From the NCBI RefSeq assembly GCF_014651035.1, contig NZ_BMWC01000014.1, positions 62,001-126,000 on the forward strand: a stretch of DNA of 64,000 nt, given 5' to 3'. The notes under the pieces were generated by a model that worked only from the letters and a program-made list of their open reading frames with translations, was not told the DNA's origin and did not search any database. Positions within the stretch are counted from its first letter, which is position 1. Each line of letters begins with the position of its first letter. Position numbers and translations under genes: made by a program. Origin of the DNA: Streptomyces lomondensis. GTDB taxonomy: Bacteria; Actinomycetota; Actinomycetes; Streptomycetales; Streptomycetaceae. Shown here one piece after another: positions 23,365 to 30,042 of the stretch.

Positions 23365-23849
23365 CCCAGCCCCCGCACGACGAGCCCACCGCGCGCAGCC
23401 AGGACGAACTGCGCGAACAGGTGGAGCGCACCCGTCACGAACTCGGCGACACCGTCGAGGCGCTGGCGGACCGGGCCGACGTGAAGACCCGCGCCCGCGA
23501 GAAGGCGGTGGCGGTCAGGGAACGGGCCGAGACCAAGGCGCACGCCTGGCGCGGACAGGCCAGGACCAAGGCCGCGCACGTCGCCCACGCGGTGGAGGAG
23601 AAGGTGCCCGAGCCGGTGCGGCAGAAGGGCACCGCCGCCGCTCAGGAGGCGAAGGCGAAGGCCGCGCAGGTCGCCCACGCCGTGGAGGAGAAGCTGCCGG
23701 AGCCGGTGCGACAGAAGGCCGCACAGGCCGAGCAGGCCTGGCAGGACAAGGCCCCGCAGCCGGTACGCGACCACCGGGGCGCGCTGCTGGCGGGCGCCGG
23801 CGGCCTGCTCGTGGCCTGGCTGCTGATCCGCCGCCGCAGCCACACCTGA
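23361..23849 (+). CDS. DUF3618 domain membrane protein with internal repeats
   Basis: The 162-aa protein has a DUF3618 N-terminus (ELREQVERTRHELGDTVEAL), which in this family precedes an amphipathic Ala/Lys-rich rod. Three imperfect copies of a V-(P)-EPVRQK unit follow (KVPEPVRQK, KLPEPVRQK, KAPQPVRDH), two of them preceded by VAHAVEEK. A single C-terminal membrane helix (GALLAGAGGLLVAWLLI) ends in RRRS, so the rod should lie in the cytoplasm or along the membrane. Family members sit next to holin-family proteins in actinobacterial envelope-stress loci, as here. ATG 23361 overlaps the stop of the damaged holin-family gene. A hairpin follows at once. Confidence 0.85.
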   Translation: MTQPPHDEPTARSQDELREQVERTRHELGDTVEALADRADVKTRAREKAVAVRERAETKAHAWRGQARTKAAHVAHAVEEKVPEPVRQKGTAAAQEAKAKAAQVAHAVEEKLPEPVRQKAAQAEQAWQDKAPQPVRDHRGALLAGAGGLLVAWLLIRRRSHT

Positions 23850-23855
23850 GCGACA

Positions 23856-23891
23856 CCGGCCCCCGTCGCCGCTTGCGGCGACGGGGGCCGG
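23856..23891 (+). terminator. hairpin after DUF3618 gene
   Basis: A perfect 17-bp inverted repeat (CCGGCCCCCGTCGCCGC and its complement) with a TT loop starts 7 bp after the DUF3618 stop codon. Confidence 0.85.
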
Positions 23892-23910
23892 GACGGCAAG
23901 GTCGGGTGCC

Positions 23911-24363
23911 GTGGCCACCTTGCTGATCGTCCATCACACGCCCTCGCCCAACTGCCAGGCGCTCTTCGAAGCCGTCGTCTCCGGGGCGAGCGACCCCGAG
24001 ATCGAGGACGTGCGCATCGTCCGCGTGCCCGCGCTGTCCGCCACCGCCTCCGACGTCCTCGCCGCCGACGGCTACCTCCTCGGCACCCCCGCGAACCTCG
24101 GCTACATGTCCGGCGCCCTCAAACACTTCTTCGACCAGATCTACTACCCGTGCCTGGACGCGACCCGCGGCCGGCCCTTCGGCTACTGGGTGCACGGCGG
24201 CAACGACGTCACCGGAGCGGTCCGGGGCATCGAGTCGATCACGACGGGCCTCGGCTGGCGCCGCGCCGCCGAGGCCGTGACCGTGACCGGCGAGCCGGGC
24301 AAGGGCGACGTCGAGCGGTGCTGGGAACTGGGCGCGACGGTCGCCGCCGGGCTCATGGGCTGA
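23911..24363 (+). CDS. flavodoxin-like / NAD(P)H oxidoreductase family protein
   Basis: The 150-aa protein has a flavodoxin fold: an N-terminal strand and FMN-phosphate loop (LLIVHHTPSPNCQALFEAV), the YLLGTPANLGYMSGALKHFF segment typical of NADPH-dependent FMN reductase/flavodoxin families, and a Gly-rich loop (YWVHGGNDVTGA). It probably binds FMN and moves electrons; the partner is unknown. GTG 23911 is the best start; the upstream purine run is weak. It ends 3 bp before the stop codon of the convergent YihY gene, leaving no room for a shared terminator. Confidence 0.82.
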   Translation: MATLLIVHHTPSPNCQALFEAVVSGASDPEIEDVRIVRVPALSATASDVLAADGYLLGTPANLGYMSGALKHFFDQIYYPCLDATRGRPFGYWVHGGNDVTGAVRGIESITTGLGWRRAAEAVTVTGEPGKGDVERCWELGATVAAGLMG

Positions 24364-24366
24364 GCG

Positions 24367-25437
24367 TCAGGTCTCCTCCAGCCGGCGCCGGTCCTGCTCG
24401 TCCCAGGTGCGGGTGTCGCGCGGCTGGGTGTACGGCTCGGCCTCCGGCGGGTGACCGCCGGCGATGGCCCGCTGCCGTACCGTCTCCGCATCGAACTCCA
24501 GGCCCAGCAGGATCGCCAGATTGGTGATCCACAGCCACACCAGGAAGACGATGACACCGGCCATCGTGCCGTAGGTCTTGTTGTACGAGGCGAAGTTGGC
24601 CACGTAGACCGCGAACCCGGCGGAGGCGACCATCCAGATCAGCAGGGCCAGCAGGCTGCCCGGGGTGATCCAGCGGAACCCCTTCACCTTGGCGTTCGGG
24701 GTCGCCCAGTACAGGATCGCGATCATGATCGTGACCAGCAGGACCAGCACGGGCCACTTCGCGATCGACCACACCGTCAGCGCGGTGTCGCCGAGCCCGA
24801 GCGCCGTCCCGGCCTGGTGGGCCAGTCCGCCTGTGAAGACCACGATCAGCGCGCTGATCACGGCCAGCACCATCAGCACGACGGTCACGCCCACCCGCAC
24901 CGGCAGCAGCTTCCACACCGGCCGGCCCTCGGGCATGTCGTAGACGGCGTTGGCGGAGCGGATGAACGCCCCCACGTAGCCGGAGGCCGACCACACCGCC
25001 AGGACCAGGCCGACGATCGCCATCAGCGAGCCGATGCCGGCGTTGCCCTGCAACTGCTCGACGGCCCGGGTGAGGATGTCGCGAGCCGGGCCGGGGGCCA
25101 GCTGCTGGACGTTGTCGAGCACCCTCTCGGTGGTCGACCTGCCGGTGATGCCGAGCAGCGACACCAGCACGAGCACAGCGGGGAACAGCGCCAGCACCCC
25201 GTAGTAGGTCAGCGCGGCCGCCCGGTCGGCCAGCTCGTCGTCCTTGAACTCCCGCAGGCTCCCCTTCAGCACCGCGCTCCACGACTTCCGGGGCAGCTCA
25301 CTCGGCGTGTCCGGTGCCGCGCGCTCCACTTCGGGGCCCGGCCCGGGCTCCGCCGGAGCCGGGGGAGGAGCAGAGGCCTGAGGCCGGGCCTCGGCCGCGT
25401 GGTGTTCTTTTCGTCCCGGAATATGCAGCTTCACCAT
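24367..25437 (-). CDS. YihY/BrkB family inner-membrane protein
   Basis: The 356-aa protein has six predicted membrane helices in residues about 80-315. Family hallmarks are DRAAALTYYGVLALFPAVLV, a glycine-rich second helix (GSLMAIVGLVLAVWSASGYV), ANAVYD, and the final helices (GVIVFLVWLWITNLAILLG, followed by EFDAE). Both ends are long, polar and Pro-rich. Despite the old name ribonuclease BN, the family is a membrane protein of unknown transport role. ATG 25437 starts it; a 75-bp gap separates it from the YjbR-fusion gene in the same direction. Confidence 0.9.
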   Translation of the reverse strand: MVKLHIPGRKEHHAAEARPQASAPPPAPAEPGPGPEVERAAPDTPSELPRKSWSAVLKGSLREFKDDELADRAAALTYYGVLALFPAVLVLVSLLGITGRSTTERVLDNVQQLAPGPARDILTRAVEQLQGNAGIGSLMAIVGLVLAVWSASGYVGAFIRSANAVYDMPEGRPVWKLLPVRVGVTVVLMVLAVISALIVVFTGGLAHQAGTALGLGDTALTVWSIAKWPVLVLLVTIMIAILYWATPNAKVKGFRWITPGSLLALLIWMVASAGFAVYVANFASYNKTYGTMAGVIVFLVWLWITNLAILLGLEFDAETVRQRAIAGGHPPEAEPYTQPRDTRTWDEQDRRRLEET

Positions 25438-25512
25438 CAGGGCCGGGTAACCCCTGGCCGTGCTCTTAAGCCGCGCTCGTCCAAGCCGCGCCCGGCATCC
25501 GGGTGCGTGGTG

Positions 25513-26052
25513 TCATCCCGGCAGCGCGAGCCCCCGTCGCTCCAGCGCCTCCGCCAGGACGCGCACGGCCTTCGGGCCGACCCCGTGCAGGGCCAGGAGT
25601 TCCGCCCGGGAGTGCCGGGCCACCTGCTCCAGCGTCGTCAGGCCCGCGCCGCACAGGGCTTGGGTGGCGGGCCTCCCGATCCCGGCCGGCAGGTCCCCGC
25701 CGGGGGCGCCGGCCGCCGCCTCGGCCGCGGCCAGGGACGCGGCGAGCCGCTTCGGGGCCCGGCTGAACCAGGCCGCCCGCACCAGCGCGTTGAGGTCCTT
25801 GCCGTCGACGTCCGCGAGCGGCACGACGAAACCGGCCGGCGCTCCCGCGCGCACCAGGCGCTCACCCGTCGGATGCGCGGCCACCGCGGCCTCGGTCTCG
25901 TCCGGCGGCAGATGCAGCCGCACCCGGCCGTCCTTCGTCACCGAGGCGAAGCCCTTGCCCCGCACGGAGAAGGCGGCCCTGCCGGAGCGGCTCCCCTCCT
26001 CGGCCTCGGGGAGGGCGAGGGCCGCCTTGCGCAGCTGCGTCACGGTGGTCAT
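25513..26052 (-). CDS. YjbR/MmcQ domain fused to helix-hairpin-helix
   Basis: The 179-aa protein combines an N-terminal MmcQ/YjbR-like domain (about 1-110; LRKAALALPEAEEGSR, FSVRGKGFASVTKDG, LVRAAWFSRAP) with a C-terminal helix-hairpin-helix segment (GIGRPATQALCGAGLTTLEQ and LLALHGVGPKAVRVLAEAL). YjbR proteins resemble DNA-binding double-wing folds, and HhH motifs bind DNA non-specifically, so a nucleic-acid role is likely. ATG 26052 has no strong ribosome binding site. It is divergent from the GNAT gene over 120 bp, which holds a CebR-type palindrome. Confidence 0.82.
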   Translation of the reverse strand: MTTVTQLRKAALALPEAEEGSRSGRAAFSVRGKGFASVTKDGRVRLHLPPDETEAAVAAHPTGERLVRAGAPAGFVVPLADVDGKDLNALVRAAWFSRAPKRLAASLAAAEAAAGAPGGDLPAGIGRPATQALCGAGLTTLEQVARHSRAELLALHGVGPKAVRVLAEALERRGLALPG

Positions 26053-26137
26053 GGCCGGAGTCTGGCACACGCGCCGCGCCGCGCTCAGGGCGTCGGAGGA
26101 GCCCGTGACCGGGATGCCGGCAGAGCCCGCAACCGGG

Positions 26138-26166
26138 TTGAGGGAGCGCTCCCGCCCCGGCACGAT
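26138..26166 (+). promoter_or_regulatory. promoter with CebR-like operator, leaderless start
   Basis: TTGAGG (26138-26143) and CACGAT (26161-26166) are separated by 17 bp. The -10 box ends 6 nt before the GNAT ATG at 26173, which implies a leaderless mRNA. The palindrome AGGGAGCGCTCCCG (26141-26154) covers the -35 and spacer. It matches 12 of 14 positions of TGGGAGCGCTCCCA, the known operator of the cellobiose repressor CebR. Confidence 0.6.
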
Positions 26167-26172
26167 GCCGCC

Positions 26173-26805
26173 ATGACCACGCACCCCGCCATCCGGCGCT
26201 ACCGGCCCGAGGACCGGCCGGCCCTCGACGACATCTGCGTCCGCACCGCGCACCACGGCCAGGACAGCCGCCCCCACTACACGGACCCGGGCATCTTCCC
26301 GGTGACCTTCGCGGCCCCGTACGTCCATCTGGAGCCGGAACTGGCCTTCGTGCTGGACGACGGTGAGGGGCGGGCGGTCGGCTACATCCTCGGGGCCGCC
26401 GACACCCCGCGCTTCGCCGAGGCCTTCCGCACGACGTGGCTCCCCCTGGTCGCCGACCGCTACCCGGCACCTCCCCGGCCGCCGCGGACCCCCGACGAGA
26501 CGGTGGCGCACCTGCTGCACCACCCCGAGCGGATGGTGGTCCCCGAACTGGCCGCGTATCCCGCCCACCTGCACATCGACCTGCTCCCCGGGTGGCAGGG
26601 CCGCGGCCATGGCCGCCGCCTGATGCGGACCTTCCTCGCGGCCCTCCAGGACCAGGGCGTCCCGGCCGTCCACCTGGCGATGGCGACCGCCAACACGGCG
26701 GCCAGGGCCTTCTACGACCGCATGGGCTTCCACGAGCTCGACGTCCCCGAGGACGGGCCGGTCACCTACCTGGGCCGCACCACGAAGGAACTGGACCGGC
26801 TCTGA
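26173..26805 (+). CDS. GNAT family N-acetyltransferase
   Basis: The 210-aa protein has the GNAT fold: IRRYRPEDRPALDDIC at the start, GRAVGYILGA in beta4, the acetyl-CoA pyrophosphate loop in LLPGWQGRGHGRRLM (Q/R-x-x-G-x-G/A), and NTAARAFYDRMGFHEL near the end. Length and the insert with HLLHHPERMVVPEL match acetyltransferases that include O-GlcNAcase-linked relatives, but the substrate is not known. ATG 26173 is set 6 nt after a -10 box. The CebR-like operator in its promoter and the cellulose-type mono-oxygenase downstream suggest a saccharide-responsive context, possibly an amino-sugar substrate. Confidence 0.88.
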   Translation: MTTHPAIRRYRPEDRPALDDICVRTAHHGQDSRPHYTDPGIFPVTFAAPYVHLEPELAFVLDDGEGRAVGYILGAADTPRFAEAFRTTWLPLVADRYPAPPRPPRTPDETVAHLLHHPERMVVPELAAYPAHLHIDLLPGWQGRGHGRRLMRTFLAALQDQGVPAVHLAMATANTAARAFYDRMGFHELDVPEDGPVTYLGRTTKELDRL

Positions 26806-26903
26806 CGGCACCTCCCGTCGAACGAATCGAACGCGCCAGGGGGTGCGGAAGTGGCGCAATCGCGCGTTGCCGACCCGGGGCATCGGGCGCAGCCTGTGCC
26901 TTG

Positions 26904-26917
26904 CGGGAGCGCTCCCA
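26904..26917. promoter_or_regulatory. CebR-like operator upstream of the LPMO gene
   Basis: CGGGAGCGCTCCCA matches 13 of 14 positions of the CebR operator TGGGAGCGCTCCCA. It ends 92 bp before the LPMO start codon. CebR represses cellulose-utilisation genes in Streptomyces and is released by cello-oligosaccharides, which fits the gene downstream. Confidence 0.7.
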
Positions 26918-27009
26918 CGCGCCGTCCGCACCCCCACGAAAAGCACACCGCGAGCACGACAAGCACCCCACGCAAGCACGACCACCCCCACACCGGAAAG
27001 AAGGAGATC

Positions 27010-27690
27010 ATGAATTGTCATGATCATGCTCTTAAGGTCCTCGGAGTCAGGTCCCGCCTGACGCTCGCCCTGAGCGTGCTGGTCGCCGCGCTGCTCAGCC
27101 TGCTCCCGTGGAGCGGCACCGCCGTCGCGCACGGCTCCGTCGTCGACCCGGCATCACGCAACTACGGCTGCTGGCTGCGGTGGGGGAACGACTTCCAGAA
27201 CCCCGCGATGGCCCAGCAGGACCCCATGTGCTGGCAGGCGTGGCAGGACAACCCCAACGCCATGTGGAACTGGAACGGCCTGTACCGCAACGGCTCCGGC
27301 GGCAACTTCCAGGCCGTCATCCCCGACGGTCAGCTGTGCAGCGGCGGCCGGACCGAGGGCGGCCGGTACAACTCCCTCGACACGGTCGGCGCCTGGAAGA
27401 CCACGGACGTCACCGGCAACTTCACCGTGAAGCTGTACGACCAGGCCAGTCACGGCGCCGACTACTTCCTGGTGTACGTCACACGGCAGGGCTTCGACCC
27501 CACCACCCAGCCGCTGACCTGGAACGACCTCCAACTCGTCGCCCGCACCGGCAGGTACGCGCCCAGCCAGAACTACTCGATCCCGGTGAGCACGTCGGGA
27601 CTGAGCGGACGGCACGTCGTCTACACGATCTGGCAGGCGTCGCACATGGACCAGACGTACTTCCTGTGCAGTGACGTGAACTTCCGCTGA
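27010..27690 (+). CDS. AA10 lytic polysaccharide mono-oxygenase
   Basis: The 226-aa secreted copper enzyme oxidatively cleaves crystalline cellulose or chitin. The signal peptide ends before His41 (TAVA-HGSVVDPASRNYGC), so the mature protein starts with the histidine required for the copper brace. The second brace histidine is His148 in YDQASHGADYF and the axial aromatic is Phe218 (TYFLCSDV). Tryptophan-rich DPMCWQAWQDNPNAMWNWNG is common to AA10 enzymes. It lacks a carbohydrate-binding module. ATG 27010 follows GAAGGAGATC, a near-perfect ribosome binding site. Substrate (chitin or cellulose) is not certain; the CebR-type operator favours cellulose. Confidence 0.93.
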   Translation: MNCHDHALKVLGVRSRLTLALSVLVAALLSLLPWSGTAVAHGSVVDPASRNYGCWLRWGNDFQNPAMAQQDPMCWQAWQDNPNAMWNWNGLYRNGSGGNFQAVIPDGQLCSGGRTEGGRYNSLDTVGAWKTTDVTGNFTVKLYDQASHGADYFLVYVTRQGFDPTTQPLTWNDLQLVARTGRYAPSQNYSIPVSTSGLSGRHVVYTIWQASHMDQTYFLCSDVNFR

Positions 27691-27700
27691 CCTGCCGTGT

Positions 27701-27727
27701 CCCCGCCGGCCGCCGGGGCCGGCGGGG
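27701..27727 (+). terminator. hairpin after the LPMO gene
   Basis: An 11-bp perfect stem (CCCCGCCGGCC and its complement) with a 5-nt loop starts 11 bp after the LPMO stop. Confidence 0.65.
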
Positions 27728-27856
27728 CCCGGGCCGTCCGTGCTTCCTGAGAGTTCTCCAAGAATTTCCCGGGCGATTGAACGCGCCGGTGCTCCCGTAC
27801 GTATGGGGCGAGGGGATTTTCATGCCCGGCACGCCATGAAGCGCAGGAGAGCACCC

Positions 27857-29884
27857 TTGGGACGCAACACGCGAAGACGCCCGACCGGCCCACGACGCGC
27901 GACCTTCGCCGCGGTCGCGCTGATCCTGGGCGGAGGCGGCCTGATGGCGGCGAACGTCTACGCCTCGGCCACGGACGGCGGTTCGGGCGGTGCGACCGCA
28001 CAGCCGCGGTCCGGCACGGGGGTCCGGACCGCGGGCGCGACGATCGACTGCCCGGACGTCGGCAGCCGGCTGACCTCGGTCCCCGAGCAGGCGCGGCCGG
28101 AGGTCGACAAGGAACTCGCCCTCCTGGACGAGCAGATCGCCCAGGCCTACCAGCGGCTGAGCGCGTCGGCGCGACAGGTGCGGCAGGACGCCGGCTTCGC
28201 CGACAACGCGATCATGAATCCCCTGAAGGACAAGCGGGCCGCGACCATCGAGCGCATCGCGATCGCCGTCGACCGTGTGGGGGACCGCCCGGAAGGGCTC
28301 GAATCCCTCGCGGCGTGCACCGTGCGCGACTCCGGCAACCAGGCCCCCGCGCCGGGTGAGGGCGAGGACGGCAGCGAGCAGCCCGGCCAGGAAGAGGGCA
28401 ACGGCCAGGGCGAGGGCGAGGGCCAGGGCGGCAACGGCGGGCAGGCGGGCAACGGCCCGGTCGCCGCCGACTTCGCCGACATCAGGAGCGTCCGGCCCGA
28501 CGTCGAGACTGCCCGCCCGAAGGGGAACGCCTCCCGCGGCTCCTTCGCCACCGACTGCGGCGTGAACGAGAACGGCCTGTTCAACTCCGACAACATCATC
28601 GCCGCGCCGGGCGTCACCAACGGCGCCCACCACTTCCACGACTACGTCGGGAACCAGGCCAACAACGCCTTCGCCAGTGACCAGGACCTCGCGAGCGCCG
28701 AGACCAGCTGCGCCGACCAGGGCGACAAGTCCTCCTACTACTGGCCCGTGCTGCGCCTCCAGAACGGCACCCAGGAGCAGGACGCGAACTCGCCCGGCGG
28801 CGGCATCGAGGGCAACGCCGGCGAGATCGTGACGCCGAAGCAGGTCACGCTGACGTTCGTCGGCAACCCGCGCGACAAGGTCACGGCCATGCCGCGGCTG
28901 CTGCGCATCATCACCGGCGACGCCAAGTCGTTCGTCAACGGCCCCGCCAACGCCAACGCGTCCTGGAGCTGCACCGGCTTCGAGGACCGGCAGCTGAAGG
29001 ACAAGTATCCGCTGTGCCCGCGGGGCAGCGACGTGGTGCGCACCTTCACGTTCCAGAGCTGCTGGGACGGCCGCAACATCGACAGCGCCAACCACCGCAC
29101 CCACGTGGCGTTCGCGGACGCCGCCGGCACCTGCCCGGCCGGCTTCCGGCCCATCCCGCAGCTGGTCCAGCGCATCGTCTACGACGTCGACGCGCCGAGC
29201 CTGGACGACGGCGGCCGTACGACCCCGCTGTTCGCGGTGGACTCCTTCCCGGAGCAGTTGCACAAGCCGGTCACGGACCACGGCGACTTCATCAACGTCT
29301 TCGACGAGGACCTGATGCGGGAGATGGTCGACTGCATCAACGAGGGCCGCACGTGCGGTGCCGGGGCGGGCTCCGGGCCGGGAGCGGGGGAGGAGCCGAG
29401 CGGAACCCCCGAGGCTCCGCAGGAGCAGCCCACGCGCACCCCCGACGCGCCGAAGGACGGGAACGCCGGGGGCAGGCCGGGTGACACGGGCGCCGGCGGC
29501 GGCAAGGGCGAGGCCCCCAAGCCGCCGGCGACGGGCAGGCCGGCTCCCGAACCGGAGCCCGGCGACGACGCCTCCGCGGCCCCCCGCACCGACGAACCCG
29601 AGGTGTACGCGACGCCGTCCGCGGACCGCGGCACCGCGAACGCCGGTGAGCCGGGCGGCGCGAAGGACGACGCCGGCGAGGACGCGGACGGCCTCGGCGA
29701 GTCCCAGGCCGTCGGAACGGCGACCAGCGCCGCTGCGACGCCCTCCGTCCCGCCGCGGACGGAACCGCAGGCCGTCGGCGAAGGCGGCCTGGCCGACACC
29801 GGCGCCCAGCTCTGGCCGGCCGCGGCAGGCGCCCTCCTGGTCATGGCGGGGTTCGTCGTCCTCCGCCGAGCCAGGCGCGCCTGA
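27857..29884 (+). CDS. DUF1996 protein with sortase E (LADTG) anchoring signal
   Basis: The 675-aa exported protein has an Arg-rich signal peptide (FAAVALILGGGGLMAANVYA), a helical domain (about 60-145), an acidic Gly/Gln linker, then a DUF1996 domain (about 195-480; HHFHDYVGNQANN, NRT-like SANHRTHVAF, DHGDFIN). A long Pro/Gly/Ala linker precedes the LADTG motif, a hydrophobic helix and a final RRARRA, a cell-wall sorting signal of the class E sortase type. The start is uncertain: TTG 27857 has GGAG 7 nt upstream and gives MGRNTRRR, as I recall for this family; ATG 27836 is the alternative. It should be displayed on the cell wall; the biochemical role of DUF1996 is unknown. Confidence 0.85.
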   Translation: MGRNTRRRPTGPRRATFAAVALILGGGGLMAANVYASATDGGSGGATAQPRSGTGVRTAGATIDCPDVGSRLTSVPEQARPEVDKELALLDEQIAQAYQRLSASARQVRQDAGFADNAIMNPLKDKRAATIERIAIAVDRVGDRPEGLESLAACTVRDSGNQAPAPGEGEDGSEQPGQEEGNGQGEGEGQGGNGGQAGNGPVAADFADIRSVRPDVETARPKGNASRGSFATDCGVNENGLFNSDNIIAAPGVTNGAHHFHDYVGNQANNAFASDQDLASAETSCADQGDKSSYYWPVLRLQNGTQEQDANSPGGGIEGNAGEIVTPKQVTLTFVGNPRDKVTAMPRLLRIITGDAKSFVNGPANANASWSCTGFEDRQLKDKYPLCPRGSDVVRTFTFQSCWDGRNIDSANHRTHVAFADAAGTCPAGFRPIPQLVQRIVYDVDAPSLDDGGRTTPLFAVDSFPEQLHKPVTDHGDFINVFDEDLMREMVDCINEGRTCGAGAGSGPGAGEEPSGTPEAPQEQPTRTPDAPKDGNAGGRPGDTGAGGGKGEAPKPPATGRPAPEPEPGDDASAAPRTDEPEVYATPSADRGTANAGEPGGAKDDAGEDADGLGESQAVGTATSAAATPSVPPRTEPQAVGEGGLADTGAQLWPAAAGALLVMAGFVVLRRARRA

Positions 29885-29909
29885 CCCGCAGCGCCCTCAC
29901 GGGCCCGTT

Positions 29910-29947
29910 AACGGCGGCGCGTTCCCCACCGGGAGCGCGCCGCCGTT
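29910..29947 (+). terminator. hairpin after the DUF1996 gene
   Basis: A perfect 12-bp stem (AACGGCGGCGCG and its complement) with a 14-nt loop begins 26 bp after the DUF1996 stop. Confidence 0.7.
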
Positions 29948-30042
29948 CGTCGTCGGAGTCCGGCGCGTCCGTGCGGCCGGGGCCCACAGCCCGCTCCCGG
30001 GCTTCTCCGGGACCCTTCGATCGGCGCCGAAGTGCTCACCGC

